Assembly (NCBI GenBank): GCA_021397835.1
Contig: JAJFZO010000583.1
Location: 1,962,501 to 2,026,500, forward strand
From: Moringa oleifera
Taxonomy: Eukaryota > Streptophyta > Magnoliopsida > Brassicales > Moringaceae
Direction: 5' to 3'
Length of the DNA stretch: 64,000 nucleotides
In this document: piece by piece, positions 45,284 to 58,058 of the stretch
How the letters are laid out: each line of letters starts with the position of its first letter
How positions within the stretch are numbered: the stretch's first letter is position 1
Notes under the pieces: generated by a model
Database searches by the model: none
The model's input: only the letters and a program-made list of their open reading frames with translations
Told to the model about the DNA's origin: nothing
Made by a program: the position numbers and the translations under genes

Positions 45284-46108
45284 TGATGCCATTTTTTAGG
45301 TCCCTTACTACTATAGTTGTTCTAGGGTAAGGTCGGATCTACTGAACTGACGGTATCCGAAGATACCTAAACAAATTATAGAAGATAAATAGCTTAAATA
45401 AAAATAAAATAAAACCTAAATTAAGAACAAATACTGAAATCAAACATAAATATTAAAACTTATATAAATATTTTTTAAAGCAAAAACACTATATTGCAAA
45501 CTTAAAAATAAAGATAGAAACACAAAAACATAATCTTGAAATTACAAGTTGAAGAGCGTCGTTACTGATTAACAGACGCCACTATTTAGGTTTGAAGGTG
45601 AATACTTACAATCTAGTAGTCGTCTGATTCCTTGCCTGTTACGATAAGGTTAAGGGACTAATGGGTGTAAGATTCAAGTGTTGAATCTTGAAGTTGAAGT
45701 GTGTTTTCGGTGTCCAAAAACCTCTGCCTTCTTCTGTCTTGAACTCTTCCTTTTATAGGGAAGAAACCTTCTTGAGTATTCTAGTGTTGTCTTGTCTTCT
45801 CCTGATTGGGAATCTTTCTTTTGAGGTGTCTTCAAGTTGTGCTTTCCCTTTTGTAGAGTGGAGTGTTCTTCTTTTTGGAGTGGGAATCTTATGCTTTTCT
45901 TCTTTTGTTTTGTTAGAGTTGTCTTTTTTCTTTCGGTGGAGAGTCTTGTCTTGTCTTGGTCTTTCTTTTTTTTGAGTGGAGGCCAACTCAGCTTTTCTTT
46001 TCCAAAAGAAAAAGTAGTGAGTGAAGGTTGGCCAGGTAGAATGTCTTGTCTGGTCTTAAGATTCCTTCTTTTCCTTGACTGTCGTCTCTTGTTGTTTTGA
46101 AATTCTTT
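45284..46108 (-). promoter_or_regulatory. Promoter and R region of U14
   Basis: Short purine tract next to ORF2, hairpin near 45993-46012, TATA box TATAAAA at 45751-45757, and TTCG-loop hairpin GGTATC/GATACC at 45352-45367 near the PBS edge. Confidence 0.76.
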
Positions 46109-47415
46109 TTATGGGCTTCGTTCTTGGAGCATTGAATCCATAGAGTTGATGCTGGTATTGTCATCGTCTTGATCTTGGAGGTTGATGTTAAACAGGATGT
46201 CGTCAGCATTCATGAAGTCTTCTTCCCCGGGAAAGAGTAAGTTGATATGAAAATAAGAAGGACCCTAAATTTTGTAGGTGCATCCTTCGGCTATTAGTGT
46301 CCTTTGGGTCCACCAGTATGGGAGAATTTGAAGGTTTTGGTGGTCCATGAGGTGTTTATAAAAGTCTGGGTTGTTAATTTCATGAAACTCTTAAGGTGAT
46401 TGGGCCAAAAACATGTCTTGGGAGGCCAAAAGGAATATTTGGTGTTGAGTTAGAGTCTCGATGAGATCATGGGTTTGAGGTATTGTGGATACTATCTTGA
46501 TGGGTTTTGAGCCGGTTTGTCCATATTCTATGATCATTTGGAATCAAACTCCAAAAGGTCTAAGTTGAAGGATGTTGGTAATGATGAGTTGGTCAATCAT
46601 CCCATACTCACAGAGTTGGGTCATTTGAGAGGGAAACAAGTTGCTTTCTTGGCAATTTATTCAGGCCTTAAGTAACCTCGATTGGTTTGAATTTGGGTAG
46701 TATAAGGTTCTTAAATAATGGTAACTCCATTGACTAGGATTTTCCTGAGTAATATTTGAAGAAGAAAATTTTGTAAGAAAATCAATTTGTTGATAAAATG
46801 GGTCTTACTGTGTTGGGCTATGATTTCTTGAAGGCCTGGTTCGGTGTCGAACAAGGGTTTAAGAGTTTCAAAGGTTTTGAACTTGAGTCTTACTTGGAGG
46901 GTTTCATAGGTTTTGTTGATAGGCATGAGCTCAATTTTTTTTTATCTTAAGGAAGAGTTTTCAAATGTCAATTGGGTATTTTGGGTTTTGAGTTGAGTTG
47001 TTTGTTGGGTAGCTTGATCCCATTGGGATACAAACCATGTCAGGGATTGACTTTAAGTGATCATTTCTTCATTGGTTTTTTGGAGAAAGGTTTTGGCTTT
47101 TTGAGTTTTATTCCGCAATCTTTGGCTTTCCTGCAAAATGAAAAATACATAATCATTTGTATAAACATATGCTTCTTGGTTAGATATGGTTATATTTTAT
47201 TCATGAAAATAGTAACATAGAGCATTGAGGCTTGAAAGTTTGGTTTGAATAGTTCTGCTATTCCAGAGATGATCTAGGAGGCATTTTTGTTTGGGATTTA
47301 TTGAAGTGTTTGTAGGTGGTCTAAAGGCCCTTGGGTTATAATATGAAAATAGTCAGAATTGGAATGGGCCATATTGGCGCATTGCTGGGTTATCTCCATT
47401 GCTGCTGGATGCCAT
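46109..47415 (-). pseudogene. Component 1 ORF2, unknown function (U14)
   Basis: From ATG 47415 (directly after CTCTGTTTTGCAG on the minus strand) to TAA 46109. Broken by several shifts; the piece 46711-46926 keeps the NKTYETLQVRLKFKTFETL motif and the following DTEPGLQEII segment. Collinear with U12. Confidence 0.7.
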
Positions 47416-47433
47416 CTGCAAAACAGAGATTGA

Positions 47434-49258
47434 CTATATAAATTTGAATGATATGTTAGATGATTTTGAATGTATGCCTTGATTACCTACCCAAAATGGA
47501 TAGATTTTTGTCAAAAAAAAGGAGTCCCTAAAATAACCCCTTGTTGGATATCTTGAACTAAGGTAAAGCTGGTCTTGACTTTTATTCCTCCTTGAGTTAT
47601 TTTGGCGTTGGTCAGCTTGTATCTTGTTGACAGTCTTTTGCCATTTTCTCCACATAATCTTTCTTTTATGATTTGGTAATATTGACTTAGTACAATTGTT
47701 CTTGAATACAATTTTGATTTGCTCCTGAATCTATCAGAGCTATTGTATTGAGATGAAATTCATCATTGATTACTAAAGTAATCTTTGCATACCATTTCTT
47801 GATTGGTTTTGAAATGATATTGATGAACTCTTCTTTTGGTTCTTGTCTTGCCCTCAGCTATAATAGTTCTAATTTGAGGTCTCTAACTTCTTCTTGAAGC
47901 ATTTTGACATGGTTTTGTAGATCTTGTTTTTTTGATTCTACGGACTTGGTCTTCACTAGTGTCCTTACTTGGGCCAAAATATCTTGTAAGCTGTAGGGTT
48001 GTATTTATTGTTTTTCTTTGCTTGTGGTTATAATTTTTTTGACTTTAATCATATATTCTCTCTTAATATCTGGGTCTTCTATTTTGTCTATAATGTCTAT
48101 TAGCAATTCCTGTTTGCTAATGACACTAATTGTTTTGCATTTGCATATGTCTTGACTATACATATCCTCTTGGTCTGAGTGTTATGTAGAATCTTGGGTT
48201 GAATTGAGAAGATCATTTTTATAATCTTCTTCAGTGTCTTTTTCTAAAAGGTTGATTATTTGGGTTTTAATATCCTTAGAGATATCTAATTGGTTGATTC
48301 TATCTTTGACATAACAGTTTCTTGCATAGTATCTTATTCTGCCACATTTATGACATGTAACTTGAGGCTTTTTTATTATTTTGTTAGGCCTAAAAGGCTT
48401 TGTGGGCTTCTTGAATGGCCTGGTTGTTTCTTTGTTGGCTAACTTTGAGCATCTTTGGTAAGTTTTGTGGGGTTTTTGTATAGCCTTTTTCTTGACTTTT
48501 GAGGGTGGTCTAATCTTCTCATACCCGTATTGGGTACAGAAGTTTTTCATTTCAGCTCTACTGTGAGATAACTCAGACTTGATTTTTGACTTTAATTTGA
48601 GGTCTGTGCATAATGATAATGTTACTTGATTGATAATTGTAATTATCTCTCCATAAGATAATGTGTCATAAAGGATAATCCGTCTGCAGATATCCCTTAG
48701 CTTTTGTCTAACCTTTTTCCCAAATAATTTGAGTAATCTGGCTATGAATCTTTCTTTCCATGAAGCATAATTGCTATCTAATCTTGTGTATAATTTGGTA
48801 AGGAACATGTCTCTATACCATTTAAAATCTGATAATTTAGGATAGGTGAGATGTAACAATATCTCTGATGTCCTTTCCTAAAAAGCAGCTGGATTTTCTA
48901 TAAAATATTTTGTAATTGCTAGTATCAGTGTTTCCACTAAACTCTCTACGTACCTATCTTGAACTTGACCATTTTGATCTTGGGCTAATTCCTTCTTGAT
49001 TGCTTGAAGGACTTCCATCCTATCGGTTTCTGTGAGATAATTATCCCACCAACCTTTAAGTTGTCCTGAAAATCCTGCTATCAAGATTTTGGCTATCATT
49101 TGATCTGTATTATTTGGCTTGGTCTCGTAAGCTATAGCAGCCATAGTTATCTCTTGTAAGATATTAAGTATTTGATGTTCTGCTAACCCATCTATGTTCC
49201 ATTCATAGACAGCATCAGCGTTATATCTTGATTGAGTGTGGATCAATCTATCTTCCAT
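47434..49258 (-). pseudogene. Coat protein - zinc knuckle - protease of U14
   Basis: From MEDRLIHTQSRY at 49258 the coat region is open to 48182 apart from one TAG (48878-48880). The knuckle (48314-48355) reads CHKCGRIRYYARNC, with the ligand His changed to Tyr. The acidic domain follows. The protease motif Asp-Ser-Gly-Ala is intact at 47720-47731, though the frame shifts around it (47434-47711 pieces). ORF1 ends at TAG 47434-47436. Confidence 0.84.
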
Positions 49259-50035
49259 TCCTATGTTTGGTAGGGATGGTCTTGGATAATAATGTTGATT
49301 TTTGGTTTTGAATTTTGGATTGTATTTATTTCTTGAGGTTCTATGCTCATTTCTTGGAATTGTTCTGCTAGTGACTCTATATCTAGGTCTGCTAGTTCTA
49401 TCATATTGATTTGCTTTTCGCCTTTGTTGTCTCCTATTGTTAAGGCTTGTAGTTTATTTTCTATTTACTGTAAAAGAATATCACTATTCTTGGTTAAGGT
49501 TGGTAATTGTTCCCTAGGTGTATTGTAAATTTTGAGAAAGGGTTTCTCTATCAGAGATTTTGAACTAAAAGGTTCTTGTTCTAATTTTGGATTTTGATTT
49601 TTTATCCTGTCTATCTGTTTGGCTATTGTATGAAGAATTTGATTGGTATAATTATTTTGCTGTTGTAAACTAATGACATCTTGGTAAATTGCAGGTTCTC
49701 CTTGACTCTTGTATTCTCTTGGGGCTTTGAAGGGAGAAGCTATGATGGTACTCCCTTGGTGTTGTATTTCTATTTGCTCTAAGAGAGGATGTGTCCTTGT
49801 GATGTCTATATTTTTTGTTGTATGCCATTTTTAAGTTGTTGTACTTATGGTATTGATTTTGTTTTGGAAAGGATTCTCAATATTGTTGTTGTAACAATAT
49901 TCTTGAAATCATGTAAAGAATCCTATATTTTGTTTAATTGTTGTCATGTAACAATAATAGATTTTCCTAATCTAGTCTCTTTGGGATTTTGGAAAGGTTA
50001 TCATAAACCAATCTCTTTGTAGTTGGTTCTCTTGA
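49259..50035 (-). pseudogene. ORF1 linker domain of U14
   Basis: Linker with GFFT motif near 49890-49930 and a Gln/Ile spacer, with several stops. Continuous with the movement protein C-terminus (open 49972-50226). Confidence 0.7.
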
Positions 50036-51196
50036 GAGTTGAAGTCTCTTTTAAGGAGATCTTTGTCTATTTGAAATTCTTGACTAATCATGTTTAATTG
50101 AGACTCGTAATCCTTCATCTCCGAATAGGAAGGAGAAGAATTATCAGTGTAAGCTTTAAATATTGTAGGATCCAAATCTACCCTACTTTCAGATGGAATT
50201 GGAGGCCTATCTCTACCTGGGTCCATATCTCAGTTTGACTGTTCTGATTTGATGCTTGAAATGGATGATTTTGAAGGAAGAATTTCTTCTATCCTTATCC
50301 TGGGTTCTCTCATAGAGTGGAATCTGATAAGAACATTCCCATCAAATTGTTCCTCTATCCTTGAGATTTGTGTATTCTTGATTTCTTTTGGGGGGTTGGA
50401 TTCTGACAAGTTTCCAATCCTCTGGAAATATCATATCTAACCATTTGATTAGCTTGGGTGTCATGGTATTTGTATGTTAACTGTTTGCTTCTAGGAGTAG
50501 TGTTTCTCCTGGCTGGGTAACTCTTTTGACTTTTGGATTTAAGGTGGTTGTCATGACCTCGTAATAAATCCTATATACGAGAGTAATATCTCTAATCTTG
50601 TCTTTGACTTCTAGGTTTTTGGTTTGAATATTGAGGGTTAACACATCTAAGATGTGTGGATCTTGTAGGTCTACTGAAAAGTTTGAATAGCAGTTGAAGT
50701 ATATTAGTCCATTTGCTAGGTTTGATTGGATGGTTGCTAATAATGAATTTGAAAATCTAAGCTGCCTTGCATCTCTGAGACATAACTGTATTGGAATATC
50801 TAATCACAATCTGTGTAGTGGTTTGATGGCTACTTGTACTAACCCTATATGAAGATATCTGTAATTGGGTAGGTGTTGACTTATTATTCGTTTGTTGAAT
50901 AATTGGATTATTTGATTCTCTTGACCTATAGAGCTGGTTTTCTCTACGGTTTTGATTGCATAATCTTGTTTTAACTCAAAGGTTCCTATATGATATATAG
51001 TTTTGATATCCTGTTTTGGTATACTTTACTTTTGTAAGTCTTGTTCTACCTTGGCTATATTCATTTTTACGTTATTAACTACATCTTTCATACTGTATAG
51101 GTAATCTGAACTACCACTAGTTGAGGTATATCCCTCCCCTGACTAAGTTTTAACAGGGCGAGAACTAGAGAACAGTCTCTTCACCAATTTAGACAT
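50036..51196 (-). pseudogene. MP: Movement protein pseudogene of U14
   Basis: Starts at ATG 51196 (MSKLVKRLFSSSRP). Reads almost in one frame through the 30K core (LRDARQ, His changed to Gln; NGLIYFNCYSNF) with four or five point stops, then shifts near 50370. It gives the type B version of the full movement protein. Confidence 0.8.
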
Positions 51197-51713
51197 TTTA
51201 AAATTTGATAATAATCTTATTCTATCCTTAATTTTAGTGAAATTAATTCTAGTTACTAGTCCTATTGGACGATCTTAACCTACTTTCCTTGGTTCGCACA
51301 CCTCAGTCCTCGGATTGGATAACACTAGTTGCTTAACCCGAATTGGATAGCATTGGTTGCCTAATACCGGATTACATAACATTGGGTTGCTTAACACCGG
51401 ATTGCATGACCTTTCTTACCTTGAACACCCTGTTGCCTCTCGTTGGGTCTTACGACAGGTTTACCATGGCTTTAGGGTCAAATCACTAGCAGTGACAGGT
51501 GTGTTATGCTTAAAACACCAGCAATGATAAGCATACTATCTTTAAAATACCAGTAGTATTAAGCGTGTTATCTTTAAAATACCAGCAGTTTCCTTAGTGT
51601 ACTTACCAAGTAGGGTTGGCTAAAACCTACTTCTGGGATGTAGTAACTATACATCACTTCCCTAAAATTTTAGAAGAATAAAACTATTACTTTAATTCAT
51701 CGTGCCAGTCATA
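51197..51713 (-). repeat. Leader of U14 with tandem arrays
   Basis: Type B leader: GTAAGT donor-like string close to the PBS (51601-51606 on the minus strand), four ~31-base units, CCTAAAGCCATGG spacer, then the second array. The type A GTAAGT position is not conserved here. Confidence 0.76.
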
Positions 51714-51726
51714 GGCTCTGATACCA
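51714..51726 (-). promoter_or_regulatory. Primer binding site at the U15/U14 joint
   Basis: Complement reads TGGTATCAGAGCC. Upstream on the minus strand is component 2 R region, downstream the component 1 leader. Confidence 0.92.
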
Positions 51727-52728
51727 TTTGCTAGGTCCCTTACTACTATAGCTGTTCTTGGTTGGGTTGGATCTACTAGATTGGAGGTATCCGAAGATAC
51801 CTAAACGATTTATGAAAGATATCTACCTTAAATAGAAATGAAATAAAACATAAGATAAGAACAAATACTAAAATCAAACATAAACGTTGAAACCTGTATT
51901 GAAAGAAAGTATTTTACAAGGCAAAAACACTATATTGCAAATTTTAAAACAAAACATAAGAATGATAGCATATTTTTGATTCTTATAATATTGTTGCCAG
52001 GCTTTTACTTCTAATTTGTTGTAATACAGAAAGTACTTGCTCATACATTGTGAGGTTTTGAGGTTTTGATCTTAAGGGCTTGGAGGAGTTGGGAAAGCTT
52101 GATAGGGTTGAGAAAAGCCTGCCTCATTCTATTTGAACTCTTCTGTTTATAGTGAGGAGGTCTTCTTGAATGTTCTCTTTATTTTCTGAGTGTTGTCTTT
52201 TCTATGAGGTGTCCTTAGATGGTGCTTTCTTGAGTGGAGTGGGAATCTTTTGCTTTTTCTTCTTTTGTCTTTGCTGAAATTGTCATCTTTCTCTTAGTGG
52301 AGAGTCTTAGATGGTGCTTTCTTGAGTGGAGTGGGAATCTTTTGCTTTTTCTTCTTTTGTCTTTGTTGGAATTGTCATCTTTCTCTTGGTGGAGAGTCTA
52401 GTGCTTTTTTGAGTGGAAGCCAACTCAGCTTTTCTTTTTCAAAAGAAAAAGTAGTGAGTGAAGGCTGGCCACTTGTCGTTGCTGTTGGCTGATTTCTCCT
52501 TATCTTTTGCTTGTTGTTGCCAGGTGGAATGTCTTGTTTGATCTCTAGAGATTCCTTCTTCTCCTTGTCTGATCTCTGGAGATTCCTTCTTATCCTTCTT
52601 GCCTGATCCTTGATTGTTGTTGTTGCTGAATTTTGTGTGGTTGAAATTTTGTCTCTATTTTAGAAAATCTTTTTCTTTTCTTTTTTTTTATGTGAACTCC
52701 GTGTTTGAAGCCTTAGATCCTCTACATC
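51727..52728 (-). promoter_or_regulatory. Purine tract, promoter and R region of U15
   Basis: Purine tract at 52673-52691, hairpin near 52433-52452, 92-base tandem duplication (about 52230-52400), TATA box weakened to TATAAAC near 52145-52151, R region and TTCG-loop hairpin AGGTATC/GATACCT at 51785-51802. Confidence 0.76.
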
Positions 52729-53933
52729 TCAAAAGGATCTTGGGATAATTGTCCTCCAAAGGGGTCTTGAATGTCTTCTTCTTTTGAGTCGCTCCCAAGT
52801 TGCGAGAGAGCTTCTTGAAGTTGTTTTCGATAATCCTGTTTGGAAATAATTAGAAATGAACCTATTTGTAGAGGATTACTGTTGGGTGATGGAGATTTAG
52901 AGATAAGTTGGTAAGCCTTGTCTAGATTGTTGGTTAGCCATGTGATAACGGTAGGTAATTCTGCTTCTGGTAAGTGGAATGATTTCCACCATTTGATGCG
53001 GATTTATCTGGCCAGGGTTTGGTTTAGTGGTATGGGGGGTTGTTGGATAACTCTGTAATCCCAACAGAATATCCATGGTATTGAGAAGATGTTTTAAAAC
53101 ATTAAGAATTTAATTTTATTAGGAATGTTTACATGTTTGGTAAATTCTTCAAATCCTTGGAAGATTGTTAGTGGTAGTATTTCAGGAAAGCTTCCCATAT
53201 AGAACCACCATTTTGAAAACCAATTTGGGAAAGACTTTGAACATTTTTTGTCAAAATGGAACCAAGAGTGGGTGATATTTCTAATTAGGAATGCTTTGTA
53301 CCTGGCTTCCTAGTAGTCTTGATAGTTGAAGGATTGGGGTATAAATTTCTAAGAAAAGCGTTTTGAAGTGAATGGGCTTTGGTCCCATTACCTTTCTGTA
53401 AGGACTTTCTTGATTCGACATTTTGAATAAGCTATTTTGGAAAGGTCTGTTTGGTCTTCTATATGAGTTATCTTAATAGATTGGGTATCTACCAAGATAA
53501 ATTCATAGAATCTCTGGGTCTTATGGGGATTGTCTGTGATGTAATGAAAATTTGGAAGAAAAGTTCTTTTAATGAGTTGAAGGATTGAGATGTTGTCTTC
53601 TTCTATCCCAGCAGGGATATCAGTATAGTTGACAGGAATGAGGATGTTTTTGGTTATGTATTGGGTATTGTGCTTTTGAGATCTTGGATTGTAATGAATT
53701 AGGGCGTGGCTAGTTTGGTTACTTTGGGTCGAATATTGATTGGGTTGCATTAGTGCTTCAGCATAGGAGGATTCTAATGGAGCAAAAGAGGATGGAACAA
53801 CTTGGATAGGGCTTTTGGAAAAAGATTTTGGGGATGAAGTCTGTTTGGGTTGGCTGTTCATGGCATATGACTTTGGAGTAGTGGGTGAGGGTTTTGTGGG
53901 CTTTGATGATGAAAATTTTGGAGGGATATTCAT
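52729..53933 (-). pseudogene. Component 2 ORF2, unknown function (U15)
   Basis: ATG 53933, open for 181 residues to 53388 (Ser/Pro-rich N-terminus, then the FYEFILVDTQS motif), then stops and shifts; the end is TGA 52729-52731. Same domains as U9, with WW-containing segments in the C-terminal half. Confidence 0.73.
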
Positions 53934-53953
53934 CTTTTCCTCTTTATTTTGCC

Positions 53954-55345
53954 CTACAAAAATTCTCGTGTGAAAAAGTCAAGAACAAAATTTGTATCTC
54001 CTTTGATATACTCAATGTCAAAATCGAAGGTAGAAAGTAGAGCTTGCCACCTTGCAAATATTTGCTTTGAAACCAGGTTTTTGACATTTTTTTGCAAATT
54101 TTTCTTAGCTGATTTGCAATCAACTTTCAAAACAAACTTTTTATTGTATAAATCATCTTGAAATTTTGAAATACATAATACAATAGCTAAAATATCCTTT
54201 TTTATTGTAGAGTAGTTTTCTTGGGTTAGGTTCCATATTACTGAGTGGTACTTAATTATTTGTTCCTTGTCCTGAATTCTTTGGTTAAGGATTCCTCTAT
54301 ATCCTTGTTCTGAGGCATCTGTTTGTACTACTACTAATGCTTCAGGATTGGGAATACTTAGGCATGGTAATGCTTTGGCTTTGGCTTTTAATTCATTGAC
54401 TATATTTGTCATTTGTGGGGTCTATTCCCTAGGTTCTTTTCTCAACCTTTGGAACAATGGCTTGCTGAGTTGTCTAAGATTTGGCATAAATTCTAAAATA
54501 TAATTTAGACATCCTAAAAACCTTTGAAATTGGGTTTTTTCGTTTATTTCATTTGGGAATTTGTCTACAAATTCTATTACTCTAGCTATTGGGATGATCG
54601 TTCCTTGGAAGATATTGAATCCTAAAAATCTTACCTTGGTCTGGAATATCTTCATTTTCTTTAAAGAAACTACTAATTCATGTTTTTTGGTAATCCCTAA
54701 AAAGGTGTTTAGATGTTTGAAATGTTGATCTATTGAATCTGAAAATACTAGCACATCACCTATGTATACTATTGTAAAAGATGTATAATCATTGAAAACT
54801 TTATTCATAATATTTTGGAATTCTGAATAGGCATTTTTAAGTCCAAAAGGCATTACATTCCATTCGTATTGCCCAAAGGGTACATTGAAAGCAGTTTTGT
54901 ACTTATCTTGCTCAGCTATTTGGATCTGCCAATATCCTGATTTCATATCAAATTTTGAGAATATTATGGCTTTGTATAATCTATTGATCAAATCTCGCTT
55001 GTTAGGGATTAGATATCTGATCCATTTGAGTACTTTGTTTAGAGGTTTGTAGTTTATGACTAATCTAGGAGCTCATCCTTTTACTTTTGCATTTTTGTAA
55101 ACATAAAAGGCAGCACAGCTCCATAATGATTTACTTGGTCTAATTAGTTTTTTGTCTAACAATTCTTGTATTTCTTTTTTGCAGTATTCTAAATGTTCAT
55201 GGTTCATTTGTATAGGCCTAAATTTGGTTGGGATTTGATTCTCATTGAAGTTTGGCTCATATGGTAATGTTACTTTATACTTATTTCTATCCCAAAAGGC
55301 ATTAGGTATTTCTGCACAAATTTCATTTTGCAGTTTTCTTTCCAA
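53954..55345 (-). pseudogene. Reverse transcriptase - RNase H of U15
   Basis: N-terminal RT open at 55073-55345, palm 54422-54991, RNase H 53954-54412. The palm motifs SKFDMKSGYWQIQI and FGQYEWNVMPFGLKN are typical of Caulimoviridae. The catalytic box reads Tyr-Ile-Gly-Asp (near 54758-54769), first Asp lost. RNase H keeps the first Asp (QTDASEQGY), Glu is replaced (KKDILAIV) and VDCKSA is kept. A CAG-to-TAG change ends the frame at 53954, eight codons before the normal end. No integrase or chromodomain follows. Confidence 0.87.
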
Positions 55346-57469
55346 ATACCTAATTTGATCTTGGATTCTTGGGTTTCTTAATTGTTCTTCTATTTTCTTA
55401 TATTGGATTTCTTCATGAAGATACCTAATTTGAGTTTTCTTGTTTTGGATTTCAGGATTTTTTTGTAAATTTGCTATTTCTTTATCTTGAGGAGTGTTGA
55501 TAAATTTGAACTTGACAGGTTACCCTAATATGGAAGTGGTTATCCCATTTTGATCAACAGAAAAATGGTATATCTTTGTAAGAAAAGGACTTCTTAAGAT
55601 TAGTCCTTATTGAATGTCTTGTACTAGAATGAAAGGGGTCTTGATGCAATATCCTTCATTGCATATCTTGGCTCTAGTGAGTTTAAACTTGACTTGAAGT
55701 TGGACTCCATTGGCTCCATATAGCCTTTCAGTAGTTTTTTCGTAGTATTATGTTGGTGTTAAACCTTCTTGTATACAGTTTTGGTCAGCTCTTGAATCTA
55801 TTAGAGCTATAGTGCTTAGATGAAAATCATTGTTGATTACTAAGGTAATTTGAACATACCATTTTTGGACTTGCATTCTATTTGCCCTTGGGTATTGACT
55901 AACTTGAGTCTTAAGCCTAGTGATTTCTGAATATAAATCTTGAATTCTAATCTGGCTACATCAACTAGATTGGATCAAATTTATTTGTCCCTGTGAGTTG
56001 AGATTTAAAAGGTCTTTGTTTATTTGAAGGTTTTGACTGGTTATCCTTAGTTGGGTCTTATAATCCTTTATTTCTAAATGTGAAGGAAAATGATAAATTT
56101 TAAGTTTCTCTAGATTCATACTTCCTAGTAGGATTAGAGATTTATCTCTCTCTTGGACTTTGTTTGAAGGGTTTGATACAGATGATTTTGAGGGAAGGAT
56201 GTCTTCCATCCTTATTTTCATTAGATCGTACCCACAATCATACCGACTTTGGGAGGATCTATGTTGCTGATTGTCTTTATCAGGATCTGAAATTATTTAG
56301 GGTAAAGTGCTAGATTTTTCGTCTAGATCTTAGTTTGACTTTTTGGTCTTTTTTGGACAATTGAATCAATAGATTGGCCAATATTTGGAGATTAGGTCTT
56401 GGTGAGGTTAGCAGGGGGATTTTGGTTTGGGCTTGGTGGATTGATTAACTTAATAGGGTCAGTCTTTATTGGACTTTTGACAGTTCCACTGTCATGGGTT
56501 GGATTTGTGGAATTTTTTGTAGGATTATGTGTGTTTTGAGTCTAGATACCTAATTGATCCTTAGCTGGATCGGGCAAGTCATTTATGAGACCATTTTGGG
56601 CTTGGATGGTTGATTGATCTTGGATTGGACCAGGCAAACTATGTTGGGCTTTGCCCACATGGTCATCTGATACCAAACTATCTTGATCTTTAGTCCAATA
56701 CTTATGGAAGGAGTCTTTGAAATAGGGCATAGGATCCGTATCTTGGAATTGAGAATTAGGTTTCCTAATTCTGGTCTTTCTTTTTCCTTTAGGTGATTGG
56801 GTCTCTGGTTGTTCTTTGCCCTGTTTTTTGGGCAATTGAGCCTTTTCATTTTGTTTTTGGCTGAAGGGATATTCTATATCTAATTGTTGTATATAGGATT
56901 CAAACCATATGAAAAATCCTATATTCTTTTATACTTTCTCTAATTCTTTGTAATATGTTTCTCTAATTTGTGCTCTTTTTTTTGTTGAGAAAGTGATCAT
57001 AAACCATTCTCTTTTTTGTTCATTGGTTTCCGAGTTGAAATCTATTCTAAGAAGTTCTTTCTATTTGAAATTTTGGTGGAAGTTAATTCTCTAATATCTT
57101 GTTAATTTTTTGAAGTAAAATATCTTCTTTTGTTGAATAGTGAGGCTTTTCCCTTAATACCTTCCCTATCCTTCTAGGTTTAAGTATCCACCTATTGTTG
57201 GAATAATCATTTTGCTAATAGGGTTGGTAATCCTGATCATCTAAACTTTCTGTATCTTCTTGATTTTCTCTGTTTTTTTCCTAATACTCCTGGCTATTGT
57301 AGTAGTACTCCGAACCTTTATACTCATGACTAGTACTGGGGTAATATTCTACATCATCTTGGTCATAATATTGATGATAGGTAGTGGGGTAGTGATTACT
57401 ACAATATTCCCTATCATCATGCTCATGCTAATAACTGGTACTATAATATTCCATATCATAATCTTCCAT
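55346..57469 (-). pseudogene. Component 2 ORF1 N-terminus, linker and protease of U15
   Basis: Starts at ATG 57469 with the Tyr/Asp/Glu/Cys-rich domain, badly shifted. The linker (GFFxWFESY-like, near 56880-56915), a Lys/Arg tract and Gln/Asn-rich spacer follow; the segment 55961-56221 contains EDILPSKSS. The protease site reads Asp-Ser-Arg-Ala (55787-55798), followed by DQNCIQEG. Many stops. Confidence 0.73.
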
Positions 57470-58050
57470 ATTTAATTACTCTTGTTACCATTACTCTAAT
57501 CAATCTCTCCCTCCCGTGATCAAGTTCTAGCAGGGCGAGAACTAGAGAACAGTCTCTTCACCAGTCTTAACATTTTCGAATATGATAATAATCCTATTTT
57601 ATCCTTAATTTTAGTGAAATCAATTCTAGTTACTAGTCCTATTGGACTATCTTAACCTACTTTCCTTGGTTTGCACACCTCAGCCCCCAGATTGGATAAC
57701 ACTAGTTGCTTAACCCGGATTGGATAGCACTGGTTGCCTAACACCGGATTACATAACACTGGGTTGCCTAACACAGGATTGCATGACCTTTCTTGCCTTG
57801 AACACCTTGTTACCTCTCCTTGGGTCTTACGGTGGGTTTACCACGGCTTTAGGGTCAAGTCACTAGCAGTGATAGGCGTGTTATGGTTAAAACACCAACA
57901 GTGATAAGCGTACTATCTTTAAAACACCAGCAGTTTCGTTAGTGTACTTACCAGGTTGGCTAAAACCTATTTCTATGATGCCATAACTATCCTTCACTTC
58001 CCTAAAATTTCAGAAGAATAAAACTATTACTTTAATTCGTCGTGCCAATC
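57470..58050 (-). repeat. Leader of U15
   Basis: Type B leader with GTAAGT close to the PBS (on the minus strand near 57945-57950), both tandem arrays, and an upstream start ATG 57573 for a short peptide MLRLVKRLFSSSRPART that ends in TGA. That peptide is the same sequence that opens the movement protein in component 1. Confidence 0.72.
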
Positions 58051-58058
58051 CTATACCA

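Larger units (their letters stand above)
45284..51726 (-). mobile_element. U14: endogenous caulimovirid, component 1 type B, full unit
   Basis: Complete on the minus strand from PBS (51714-51726) to the R region end at 45284; length about 6.44 kb, matching U5. It follows component 2 unit U15 head to tail at the PBS, so two different genome components are joined precisely at the primer site. Confidence 0.9.
51727..58058 (-). mobile_element. U15: endogenous caulimovirid component 2, full unit
   Basis: Minus-strand order: damaged PBS (about 58051-58058, only ATACCA end left), leader, Tyr/Cys domain, linker, protease, RT, RNase H, ORF2, purine tract, promoter, R. About 6.33 kb without the RT duplication seen in U9, so it gives the normal size of component 2. 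Confidence 0.89.

Noticed and set aside
45688..46100. Several ORFs opposite the promoter blocks (Phe/Ser/Leu-rich; also near 15233, 38140, 43850, 58572)
   Set aside because: Antisense shadows of the purine-rich promoter segment; they recur wherever that block occurs and have no independent coding signal.
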